From contig ML133395.1 of the NCBI GenBank assembly GCA_003864495.1, positions 1,722,075-1,786,074 of the forward strand: 64,000 nucleotides of DNA. Reading direction: 5' to 3'. The DNA comes from Nemopilema nomurai (lineage: Eukaryota > Cnidaria > Scyphozoa > Rhizostomeae > Rhizostomatidae). The notes beneath the pieces are model-generated. The model was not told where the DNA came from. It did not search any database and was given only the letters and a program-made list of their open reading frames with translations. The translations under genes were made by a program, and so were the position numbers. Position 1 is the stretch's first letter; every line of letters begins with the position of its first letter. Shown one piece after another: positions 1 to 11,000 of this stretch.

Positions 1-994
1 TCAGTCTAACTTTACTGTTGTTTGCCTCACAAGCTAGCTGAGCGCTCAATTTGTTTTTTCCTATTTGAACTCACATACCCAGGCAAAGCAGACATTTCCT
101 TCTATTCCAAAATTTCATGTATATTGGGTCTCTAATGTTTATCAAAGGTTCAGTGATTTTGTGATCAGCCATCAGTAGTTCTACTGATCAATCTTTCTTT
201 TGGGACGATGCCTGTTCCCTTTCAGGGTGTTCATCCAGATGGTGTTTGGGTGCTCCAATGTTACACCATAATTTTAATTTAAAACCCTTGTCCTAGACAG
301 GTCCTCTGTTGAATGCCTTCAACAGCAATATTACCTATGGACCTTGAAATCACCTCTACCATATTACCCTTTATACTTAAATGTAGCTCTTGTCGTCTTA
401 TTTTGGCAATCCTATTATCTGCCATGTTTTAGATTTACCTATTTACTTGGAAGAGCTGCACTTGTGGCTTTATAAAACTCTTATGTTTAAGAAAGTAGTG
501 GCCATTCATTGTCTCTTAATTAGACCTTGAGCCATCATCTGCTTTCGTATAATCAGGTCAATAAGATGAATTTGCAGTCCATCTTTAGGGGTTGATACTT
601 CTAAAGATTTTCTTTTCTACTCAGTGAAGCCTAAGCCTTTATAGAAGGCCTCTCACATAAATATTATCAGTTCTTATTTGTATTATACTTTGTTTTATTG
701 TTTCAAGAAATCACTGGAGTAAGTTCTAAAAATGGTACATCTAGGTTTTCTGACATGGAATGGCTGTGTAAATTGTCTCAATAATTAAGATTTTGAAAAA
801 TTTGGTTATCATTCTTTATATATTGAAACTCTATTGTCTGAAGAACTATGCAACAATTTGGGAAAAACATTCATAGATCCTGCAAACTTTTTGAACTATA
901 AAGATATTGCACATTTTTTTATAATTGAATTGAACATAATGAAAAACAAACCAAAACTTAATTTTGAAACAAAAAGTGAACATTAAAGTGGAAG
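1..994. other. Flanking non-coding DNA downstream of SCPEP1
   Basis: AT-rich sequence on the 3' side of the minus-strand SCPEP1 gene. I see no long open frame, clear repeat or RNA gene. The part next to 995 should contain the SCPEP1 3' UTR, but I see no canonical AATAAA on the minus strand close to the stop. Confidence 0.5.
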
Positions 995-2362
995 TTAAAC
1001 TTTGGCATTGATAACTTGGTTTACCATTTCTAGGGCCATTTCTCCTGCATCAGCAGGAACCATGTGGCCTGCTTTCATTATGTAATACATTTTCAGATTC
1101 TGATACTGTTTGAGGAATGCAGCTGTATTCTTGGACTTGTCTCCTGGCAAGTAGAGTGGCATACGATTTGCATTGAAATACATTGGCATCTTTGACCAGG
1201 TCAGCTTCTTTAGCCACAGCTCGGCACCAGCAGTGTCACAAATCATATCCAATTGTCCCTGGAACACAACAACTGTGACACCTGCATCAAGAAGCTTACT
1301 AACCTCCTTGGTGACTGGCTTCATAAATTCTCTTGACTGATACTTAAAGACCAGGCTTGACTGTCCACCCCATACAACATTTGGGGGGATTATTCCAAGT
1401 TTTTTCCTGATGTATGTATTCATGAAGTCTGACAGAGACGACAGCTGATAAATCTGTACATGTTTAGCAAACAGTTTTCCTACAGGGGTTTGCCCTTCAT
1501 CTATCAATAAAGTCATTGGTGATGGGGCATGGTGTTGCAGCACATTGTACACATTGACGCTGTCTGTAACTTGATCAATAACATCTTCTGTGTTGGCCCA
1601 CAATGATGTAGCCTCTAAGTATTCACCTGCTTCCACTGCCTTAATTGTCTCATTTGCCACTTTCATCACTTTTGTCAAATCCTTCTGATCAAGGAGATTG
1701 TACTGGTAGAGGTATGGTCCCCATGTTGCCACAGAATCGACTGGTGATATCCACGAGTCCCCTAATGCAACCCCTCCCAATCTGCATTTTATTTCTCCGC
1801 TTACAATGGCATCGTGAAGTCGCGCTCCAAACGCAGCAGTCATTTTGCCTCCGTAAGACTCGGAGAAGATATATATTGGCAAATTCTCAAAAACGGGTAA
1901 AGATGCAACAAAACTTTTCATAAGGGTTAAAAGGTCTTCAGCAATTTGCGAGATGTTAGTGGTGAGGGCATTTACATCATCAACGTAACTGAATCCCGTA
2001 CCAACAGGGTTGTCAATGAACAACAAATTTGCAGACTGCGCCCACGACGTGTTTCGCTTTTGCAGCTTGTCGTCTATCGGGCCTATTTCCTTGAAATTTC
2101 CAAACCCTGTTCCAGAGCCACCGGGCCCGCCTTGAAGCCAAATTATAAGTGGTAGGCTTGTCCGAGGAGTTGCAATATTTTGTCCACCATACAGCCACCA
2201 AAACATGTGAGCACTTGGCCGTACCGTTACGTATCCCCACTTCTCGTCAGGGATAGTTCCATCGTCAGAATTTTCCTTAGTTGGCTGACCTCTTGCAATG
2301 TGAAATGAGAAAAGCAACACGAAAAGGAATGCAGCATCCGAAAACAGAACGTTGGAGCCCAT
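995..2362 (-). CDS. SCPEP1: Retinoid-inducible-type serine carboxypeptidase (peptidase family S10)
   Basis: Secreted or lysosomal alpha/beta-hydrolase that removes C-terminal residues from peptides. The 455-residue frame is uninterrupted; human SCPEP1 is about 452. The open frame extends further upstream only through a GTG, so I start at the first in-frame ATG, which has a good context (A at -3, G at +4) and opens a signal peptide of about 25 residues ending near ARG-QPTK. Numbered from that ATG: the oxyanion segment LQGGPGGSG is near 76-84, the nucleophile is S169 in FSESYGGKM, the acid is D372 in GQLDMICDT and the histidine is H433 in KAGHMVPADAG, so the triad is intact. Tracts such as GVALGDSWISPVDS are typical of animal SCPEP1. 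The gene has no introns, unlike the vertebrate gene and most neighbours here, so it may be an old retrocopy or may have lost its introns. Two CACGTG boxes lie 60-85 bp upstream. Confidence 0.95.
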   Translation of the reverse strand: MGSNVLFSDAAFLFVLLFSFHIARGQPTKENSDDGTIPDEKWGYVTVRPSAHMFWWLYGGQNIATPRTSLPLIIWLQGGPGGSGTGFGNFKEIGPIDDKLQKRNTSWAQSANLLFIDNPVGTGFSYVDDVNALTTNISQIAEDLLTLMKSFVASLPVFENLPIYIFSESYGGKMTAAFGARLHDAIVSGEIKCRLGGVALGDSWISPVDSVATWGPYLYQYNLLDQKDLTKVMKVANETIKAVEAGEYLEATSLWANTEDVIDQVTDSVNVYNVLQHHAPSPMTLLIDEGQTPVGKLFAKHVQIYQLSSLSDFMNTYIRKKLGIIPPNVVWGGQSSLVFKYQSREFMKPVTKEVSKLLDAGVTVVVFQGQLDMICDTAGAELWLKKLTWSKMPMYFNANRMPLYLPGDKSKNTAAFLKQYQNLKMYYIMKAGHMVPADAGEMALEMVNQVINAKV

Positions 2363-2420
2363 CTTGGACTTCCTTCTTGACTCGCGGGCAAAGTTAGGCC
2401 AACTAAACAACAACTTAGCA

Positions 2421-2447
2421 TTCACGTGACAAACTAGCAGCCACGTG
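2421..2447 (-). promoter_or_regulatory. Two CLEAR/TFEB-type E-boxes upstream of SCPEP1
   Basis: On the minus strand, GTCACGTGAA (2430-2421) and ATCACGTGG (around 2447) lie about 60 and 80 bp before the SCPEP1 ATG. In vertebrates the CLEAR consensus GTCACGTGAC is bound by TFEB/MITF factors and drives lysosomal genes; SCPEP1 is a lysosomal enzyme. The match is seen in the sequence; the function is inferred. Confidence 0.45.
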
Positions 2448-2482
2448 ATGGTATCAGGTGATTATCAGACAAGAGTTAGTAG

Positions 2483-3197
2483 CAGGGTTGCCATTTGGCC
2501 GTTTTGACGGCCAAATCTCTCGATTTTGGCCGTTTTGTAAAGCCCTTGGCCGCCAAAAAATTTTTTAGCCGATACGAAAAAAGTTGGCCGAATTTTGGCC
2601 GTAAGTAGAAAACTTGCAAAAAAGAAAAAAAACAGTAAATTTCTGCGTAGAACGTAAACAAATATCTAAGTCTTTCTTTTCAACAAAACATCAAATCCTT
2701 CAAACATATTTTAAAAGTTCGTCATCTTCTCTCATTAAGTCTTCATCTTGCTCATCATCTGCATTTGAGTACTGTTAGTTTGTTCTGTGAAGTGAAGCGT
2801 TCAAACATGTTCTTTGTAACTGTGAAATCTTTGCAGCACTTTCCTTGGAACTGTAGATGAGTGCGAATCCGAATAATTGCATCAAGCATCAGTCAGACGG
2901 GATGCTCTCGGTGCAACTTGAGTTCGACAGAGCTTACAAAATGCATTTTCAGTGCCGTCGGCTGCTTTTGACACCCTGGTCAAAATTCTCTGGTTGAAAA
3001 GTTTGGTAAAAAGATTATAATCGCATTTTATTACACCGATGAAAAATATAAATGTAGAAAATTTGGCCGAAATTTGGCTGTTTGAACGATTTTTTTGGTC
3101 GAATTTGGCCGAAAATAGAGCGAGAATGTTTGGCCGAATTTGGCCGGAAACTACGAAACTTTTGGCCGCAGACTGTTTCAGCAATCTGGCAACCCTG
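2483..3197. mobile_element. Non-autonomous hAT-family element (MITE) with 8-bp target duplication
   Basis: The 715-bp element begins CAGGGTTGCCA and ends with its inverse TGGCAACCCTG. It is flanked by a perfect 8-bp direct repeat GTTAGTAG at 2475-2482 and 3198-3205. An 8-bp duplication with CAG-type ends is characteristic of hAT transposons. Both subterminal regions carry many copies of TTTGGCCG or CGGCCAAA, the kind of subterminal repeat that hAT transposase binds. There is no transposase frame inside. The insertion sits 120 bp upstream of the SCPEP1 ATG. A decayed hAT transposase gene lies near 60-62 kb in the same window, but I could not find its ends to show kinship. Confidence 0.92.
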
Positions 3198-3775
3198 GTT
3201 AGTAGGCTTTCTTTGTCACATGTCAATAATATCTAGTGCTACCAGAAATATGGGATTTTCTCAAACCCTCGTATTTGTTGAAGGTTTAATGCCCTTTGAT
3301 TTTTTTAGGCACTCTTTTCTCAACTTGTCGTTTATTGTCGTTCCTGCCATAGAGCCAATAGAATGCAATGGTTTATTGCCTAAAATGCTCGCGAAATTAT
3401 TGAAAGGATCTAAAAAGGCAAAAAATCCAGGATTGACGACTCAGTATATGTAGATTTCAATATTTTGTTTAACGAACAATTTATCTCAAGAAAATGGTTT
3501 ATATAGACAATGTTAAGACATTGCGCATTACATGCGAGTTACATTAAGAATTGGAAGTTCGAGGAGATTCGATTCATTTATATTTTACCAGACTGCAACC
3601 AATTTCGTCTCGGTGAAGACTCTTATCCTATGTCGACGGTTTTGCAAGATCCTGAAAACAACAAAAACAACAATGATGAGGTTTTGTACGTTTTTGATGT
3701 AATTCATTATTTAAATGTCAGAGCATTTCACACAAAATGACTTCTTGAAGCTAATTGCGAGCGGTTTTCTCTCAC

Positions 3776-4461
3776 CTATTCGTTAGTTTGTCTTTTCTCG
3801 TCGCCATCTTGATTGCTGGCTCCGGCGATTGGGATCTGCTCAATGACATTTCTACTCTCCGGCTTCTGGCCTGCCTTCTCTTCCAGGTCAAGGGCGGGCG
3901 CTTGCACCATCAGAAGACGATCGCTGGGCTCCCTAACAGAATCCCGTCTCTGAACGCCAAAGCTTGGGGCATCATCGACATCCGTTTCCCCGGCCAGCTT
4001 GTGACCCTTGCTAGCATGTCTTTCCTCGAGTGCATCATTTTGCCCGTCCTTGGTAGGGCTCTCGATATCCTCCCCGCCTTGTTCATTTTCTGCCTCGCCT
4101 TGTTCTTCGGGAATGTTTCCCTTGGCTGAGTAACTCTCTTCCTCCCCGCTTCCAACTGACCGTTCTTCTGCAAACGCTGGTTTCGCCGCACGGTGCATGC
4201 TGGTCGTTTTCATAGAGCGGGCTGCCGCGTCCCCAGAGGCTTCGTCGCTTGCCTTGTTATTACCGAGGCTGGCGCCTGCTGCGACCACTTTGCCTTGTTT
4301 TGAGAGGTATACGGTACCCGAATACTCCTCGATCACACCAGCAGCATCGGGGTCTACCCCTGGCTGTGGATCGCTTAAGCTCGTTGCGATGGGCTTGTCC
4401 CTCAGTGGTTCTGTCCCAGAGGCAACTACACTACTTTCACTCTTGCCCGAAGAAGCCTTTG
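3776..4461 (-). CDS. Terminal exon of an unrecognised acidic, low-complexity protein
   Basis: An open frame of about 228 codons runs from a good splice acceptor (TACTTTGTCTTTGCAG before 4461) to TAG at 3776-3778. The exon starts two bases into a codon, so the preceding intron is phase 1, as is common in extracellular proteins. It is clearly GC-richer than the surrounding DNA. The predicted product is polar and disordered, rich in Glu, Ser, Ala, Gly and Lys, with an acidic core containing GEEESYS, EEQGEAENEQ and EDIESP. I see no cysteines, membrane segments or known domain after the acceptor. I could not find the upstream exon or a signal peptide in the next 3.5 kb. An acidic secreted matrix protein is one possibility but is only a guess. 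A non-coding GC-rich block is the alternative. Confidence 0.45.
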
Positions 4462-7400
4462 CTGCAAAGACAAAGTAGCACCATGGTTGTATAAAGAGCT
4501 TGAATAGAAGGCTTTGCTAATCATGAATCTAGGCCTAGAATGAGACTCTTCTAGCAAGATGGAGCTTTCTCTCATTGCATCAGCCTTTATCAGAATAGGG
4601 GCATCCAAACTATGGTGAATTTCGATACCGATGCAAAATAGAAAGCAAAATTGTTAGCAGCTGTTAGATAAGAAGTAGAAGAAGTCAATTGAAGACCTCT
4701 TTACTTGCATGTAAGTTTGTCAGCCAGTTTAGATAAACCGTTTTTACGCCAGCAATGCTAGAGCTAGAGCTGGTCTAGCCAAGCTCGAATTTGAAGCAAT
4801 TATGCGAGCACATTAATGAGGTAGCGATATTTATTGTACAGCGGTATCTACTGGTACTTGTGTTGTCAATGGTCTTTCATTGTCACGCCATCGGGCATTC
4901 AGCAATAATCAGTCAAGGCTCTTGTTCGAAATTTTTTTAAAAAAGTAGTTGCTGTTGGTTTTGATTAAATTGCAATAATATATTGGAAGGCTCGACACAA
5001 ATGTTGCTGCTTTAAAAGATCCGACAATTGCCATTGCTTTTACCAAAAGAAACTCGTCATTTCTATAATTTTGAAGTAAAAGGATTGGGCAGGAAATAAG
5101 CAGACAATAACGGCAGATGCATGCTATAAGATCAAAGTTTAAAGATGAAATGTTCTACGCTATACCTTTCTTGCTGAAGGGCATTCCGTGTATGCATAAG
5201 ATGCTTGTGCAAAGTACAAATGAAATGATCTTCTGCCTGGCTGACATCTTTGCTTGGATCTCTAGTTTAATAAACGACAATGAAGCATCAACAAGAGGGT
5301 TCTTAAGCTTCAATATAAGGCAGCACTTAATTCAAAATTACAAGTTTGAAGACAAATCGCTTCAATATAGAGACAAAACTATTTTACATGAACGTCCAGC
5401 TTGACTTACATTGACTTCATTCACTTTACATTGACTTCATTCACTTTACATTGACTTCATTCACTTTACATTGACTTGATTTTAACAACCTCCAACCAAC
5501 TTCACATTAACCATTCCAGAATCATCCCTAAGTTTTTATTATTTGATTTATGAAAACTGTGAGTTAGAAGTTGAGAAAATTGAGGAAATTATCGATACCT
5601 AATCTACCGACCATACCTTAAGTCTAATAGATAGCTAAAAAAGATGAAAGACAAGCATATTCAAAAATTTATTATTTACTGTTACAACTATATAATCAAC
5701 TATATAATTGTTATTAACTATATAACTTAGGAAGCAGTAGGCACGATATCATGAACGCCTGAAAGTGAATTCATCCTTTATCTAGCTGCAGTTGGAATAC
5801 CTTACCTCCCTACCTAGCTACAGTCACCTGGTTTTTTTTCGGTCAAAACTGAGAGAGAATGCGGTCTTCAAGTCAAAACGCTTTGCAACACGTATTAACC
5901 TTTTTCGAAAAATAATGTATAAAAATAATTTATCGAATAATCATCACCTGGTGTTGGAAACCTTTTGGCTTTTCTCGAGGCCTTTTCGACGCGCAGCTAC
6001 GAGTCCACCACTGTTTCTGCTTTGTTGAACGAAGGATTGCCTTGTGAAGTACCCGCCAACTAGGCGGTGTATTTAAGTAACAATCCGAGAAGTGTTCTGC
6101 ATTGTGCGATAAGCAGACGAAACCGTTGCGAGCTGTTTGCCCTTGCCCCCAAGCAACAACCAGGGCCGCCCGGTCAGTGGCTGTTCACCTCTCCCCCTTC
6201 TCTTACCTCCATCAAGTGTCCGCCACTGCCAGCAATTTGTAAAGGGAAAGTTTCCAGGAAGGTGGAAAACATGCCTTCACTTCTTATTTTTTTTTTACAA
6301 AATCAACTGAATGTAGAGGCTCCTTTTCTCTACTCCTTCTCTATCAGTTGTTTGGAGCGATTTCGAGTTTGTTTAAGGTCAAATGCATTCGCTGGTTTAC
6401 ATCTAAGGTATCATGACTCTGGCTAAACCAGTAAATATTTTACAAGCTTTTTTCGTTTGTTTTTGAAATTCGTTCACTATTCATATCGCCTCCAGTGTGA
6501 GCCTAGAGTGAATGTAACAACCAGCTCCAGCATGACTTTCCATTAACGTAAAGAAATATATTATGCTTCAAAGCAGTTTTTCATTGTATTGATTAAGGAA
6601 GTTTAAGGACAATTCTGTCAACTGAAAAATTGTGCTGTGATTGAATTGCGAAGCTAGTAGACAATTGGACGGTAATTGTAGGCAAAGAACAAAATTCGTT
6701 AGGGCCATACCGAGTTGCGATTTAATAGCGTCGAGAAGTTTGACGAAATCAAGAAACTTTGTTGACTGTTGATATTTAAAGAGAACTGTTCAAAAATAAC
6801 GTAAAAATGTAGGCCACACGGGTTTTTCAAGTAGCTTATGAGGTCATCATTCCTCAAGGTTTGGCACATGGGATAAATTAGTCAACCCAAAGTCGACCAA
6901 GTACTCGGCCCTTGACAGCCACTGGGTCAAGCTCTAAGAGTTAACCTGGCACCACTTCTTTCAAGTTCCTTCCAAGAATCTTGTGTTAGTGATTCAGTGT
7001 GAGATATGCCCCGAGAAATTATCTTACAATTACACCTTCAAATAATACTAAACTTCCCCCCGGGATAACTTTCCTTCGGTGGCGATAGCATTCCGCTTTC
7101 TAAAATTTTTATAACAGGCATTCTGGTGGAAATAGCAGCGTTTGGCAAATATTTTGAAAACGATTTTGCCAAAAATTAACCTGCTGCGCAGGCCATAGAA
7201 CATTTTTATAGGAGTGATGAGCCATGATGAAGAGATGAAAAAATGAAGCAGAAATCATGAAGGATCCTTCACCACGCTGTGCGCTCTTAATGCTCTGGGA
7301 AATATGGTACACAAGCTTTTCCCATTTTACAATAATTGTTTCATAAAAAGCACGCTCTGGGTACCGAAGGCATACCGGAAAAGAAACATGTGTTGAAAAG

Positions 7401-8043
7401 AGGACCTCTCTTGATTATTCGCTTCATTTATATGCCTACTACAGGCGATAGATTACGAAAGCACGCGAATGAATCAACGTCAGATTCACCGAGAACAAAA
7501 CGCACATCATCAGAATTTACATATAATATACAATGCAAAAGACCGCAATATAGGATTATTGTTAAAATTTTATAATATCATACAAACGAGTAAAGTTATT
7601 ATAAGTCATTATATAATGATACAATTACTTCATGAGCCCAACCCAACACTCTTATTAAAGCGTTTGCATAGGCAAAGTTGAGACTATCAAACGCGAATAT
7701 TGTGGTGGTACAGCTATAACGGCACGAATTACGATGATTTTTTCTTGAATTATGATGAAGTATTTGCCTTCGTGCTGTCAACAACACCTGCAAAGGTGCT
7801 TACTAGGTCACGTGGCTAGATAACCGGTATTATGGACGAGCCATTTTGCGCCTCCTCAGCGGCAACACAAAGGCAACAAGGAGGAACCGCCTTCACATTT
7901 TCTAGTGAATGGCTAAGGAAGGAAGTTGAAAGGGAAGTTACTCTTCCAGGGCTAGAAATTGTAATTAAACAGAGTGAAACTATAACAAATTAGTGAAAAA
8001 TAAATCACATCGATAAACTAATACACGAGTGCCTACAAGCGGC
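4462..8043. other. Intergenic DNA with a short tandem repeat, no gene recognised
   Basis: Apart from the 20-bp tandem repeat at 5408-5477, this stretch is AT-rich and has only short open frames with no recognisable protein. It may contain the upstream exons of the acidic minus-strand gene and the 3' UTR of the beta-helix gene. A CACGTG box occurs at about 7809 with no gene start nearby. Confidence 0.5.
5408..5477. repeat. 20-bp tandem repeat, 3.5 copies
   Basis: The unit ACATTGACTTCATTCACTTT is repeated perfectly three times (5408, 5428, 5448), followed by a half copy. Confidence 0.95.
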
Positions 8044-11000
8044 TTACAAATCGAGCGCCTGCTTGCTCCAATCAAGTACCTCTGCATCCCCCACCAGCTT
8101 GTTTTGTGTGGATGTGACGTCAAAGCTGTGCTTCTGGAACTCTTCTAGGGTCCAGGTCCATTTTCCACACTGTATTTTCACATATCCGCTTGGGGTGTAG
8201 AAATGATTGTTGCCGGTCGTTGGTATTAAATCCTCCAAGCTCTCTTCAATGCAAGTACCAATAAGGTATACAGAGTCATTATTGGTTATGCAGATATTCG
8301 AAGCGTATTCCTCGCCCCAGCCAGAAGCAGCTGAAAGCCAAAGGAAAGAATGCAGCTCAATGATTATTCCATACTGAACCAGCCAGGTCGTGATGAACAA
8401 CCTCTACTTATAGGGGAATTTCACAAAAAGCCAGGATCAACAAAAATCAGGAACAAATACGTGATCGGGTAAATGTTTACTCGAAATGGCCGACTTTCAA
8501 ATCCATTTCGAAGTGCCTTCTGACATAAAAGATTAAAAGATGGAATTGAACTGTAAAAACGTTTGACTGCCTATCTTGTGATACGGGCTTTATCAAGACA
8601 ATTTACAAGCTGGAAAAATTGACAAAAACAGCTGGTCCACACTTCAAATTACTGTTTTGAATGGATAATTGAACTACTCATTATTCACAAACGGAACGTT
8701 AAAAAGCCAGTGCGAAGCGTGATTCATTTGGACAGTTTAACTTGGTACGACGGGAGATTTTTATCTTCAAGTAAAAAGGCTGGTTTAGAGGACTATCATA
8801 GACATTGAGTATAGAGATGTCAAAGCATTTTAATCTATAACTTTCAGCCTAACTATTCAATCACTAAAGAATATTCTAAAGACTTCCGCAGTGCAATAAT
8901 GCATTTCTTCTCAGTGGTCTCCCGAGCAGAACAGCATCGACCACAACATCAACAACAACAACAGCAACAGTTAAAATCAAACTCTACGTTGACAATATCG
9001 GCCCACAAATTTTTGTATACCAACTCTTCCCAATAAAGAAAAACAGCGATCAACAAGGTGTAAAAATGAACGTTATTAAATGCAAAAATTACCTCGTCAC
9101 TCGCCCCTATTTGAGGAGAACTGACAGACCAAAAACAATTTTTGTTATGTGGTAGAGAAATTTGCGTAGATTTTAATCTGTTTCTAGTTTCTGAAATTCC
9201 ACTTTGTTTCGACAGCTTGGCAGTTTTTGTAGAGCAACGAAAATCCAGCCGATTTTGCTCGTCGAGTTCCATGTTTCACTGAAATTTGTCATTGGTTATT
9301 ACGTCACGAATCCCATGTTCATCACTGCCTATTCGCAACAAAACGAATATTGAAAATGAATACAATTTTCAAAATCTACACAAAGATCTCTACCACATCA
9401 AAACCTCTCCAGTTCAGTGTCAGTTCTCCATTAAAAACTGCGCTCACCTGATCCAAGTGATTGACCACGGGAATCCATACAGAAATGATTGGAAACGTAT
9501 TTATCCGGGTAGACATAGACATTCTGGAACGCCTTCTTCGAGTGGCCCAGGTAGTTCTTATATCCTCCATACGCAAGGACGTTGTACGAATCTGCCCAGT
9601 AGCTGGAGCCGTCGTCATGGTCAATGGGCCAAACGGAGTAGTAGTTGCTCAGGATCAGACACTTGCTCACGAAATTCTCCATCGGAAGAAGCAACGCTCT
9701 TTCCGGATCAAGCACCTTGGTCAGGTATGGAACGCGATCCCACGTGTTAATGGGGCCATGATCGAAGGTCTCTGTAAAATAGCACAGCAATATGTTGGGA
9801 ATCATGTCGGCTGTGAATGGTATTTTTGAGAAACATCAAAATCGAATCACATTCAAAAAAGCAATCTGCAGATGATAAGCTCTTACCTCGGACAAAATTG
9901 AACAAAACATTCTTTGTGATCACGTTTCCACCACCAAAGCCATCATTAATGTTGATCGAGCCTCGAGGCCCATTGAAGAAAACATTGCCTTCAAAGTGAG
10001 AAAGGCAAGACACGGATTGCGAGTAAGAGTATGTCTAAAATTAAGAAACGAAGATGGTAATCATTTCATCGAAACCCGAAATGTTACTCACTTAATCGAG
10101 TGTGCTGACCACTCTATTAATATATGATAAATCGATAATAATAGTCATTTCATTTATAGTTGAATTGATTATCAATTTATGCCTTAGCGAAAAATTCTTC
10201 AAGGAGAAAACTGTTCTTTAAATTTGAACTCTATTAATGTACTACATGATACAAGTGACTTATGATGATAGGCATAACGTTTGGGGTGATTGAACTGATT
10301 GCAATTTTGATAAGAATGATTGAACTGATGGTAGTGATACAGATCTTGATTGACTCTGATGATTCCAATAACTTTATTGATGATACAAGAAATCCGGGGA
10401 AACACTGTACTCACCCCTTTGCCCCAAAGCCCAGTATCATGAATGACATTACGAAGAACTTTGGTGCCACGTGGCTGGTTTCCGTTTGTCCCATTTATCA
10501 TATCTGTGATACCCACAACCCCAATACCATTGTCACCCGCGTAAGAAATGTAATTATCAGCAATTGTAGCATTCCTGTTGTAGTGCCTATAATATAGCAA
10601 TATGCTTATATAATTTTCTGTCATCTATCACTTACTCGTCTGTCTTAAACATAATTTACAGCATTATTTACTGCTCTGTCACAAAGTGAAACAAACAGCC
10701 TTGCATTTACATGAGCAATCCAGATTTTACAGCTCCCATCCAGAAGCTACTTCTGACTGGGGGGACGTAGAAGAGAAGCTACTTTCTGTGGCCTCACACA
10801 CCTCTGGCACTACAAGCAAAGAACTGATTCCGATACAAAACTTCAATACTACTGCAGTAGCTTGATAATCACATAAAAGGCAAAAGTCAAAGTAACAACT
10901 TAGAGCAATCCCATACCAAAAACCACAAATATGAGAAACTCTCCCAGCACCTGAACACGACACAAACTATCCTAGTATTCATTGAGAGTCTGCAAACATC

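Noticed and set aside
2363..2425. N-terminal extension of SCPEP1
   Set aside because: The extension begins with GTG in a poor context; the ATG at 2362 gives a normal signal peptide and family-typical length.
7806..7815. GTCACGTGG E-box
   Set aside because: No gene start is recognisable nearby, so it is not called as a promoter element.
9286..9829. Plus-strand open frames of 122-154 codons
   Set aside because: They are antisense to exon 8 of the beta-helix gene, which has clear splice sites and protein similarity.
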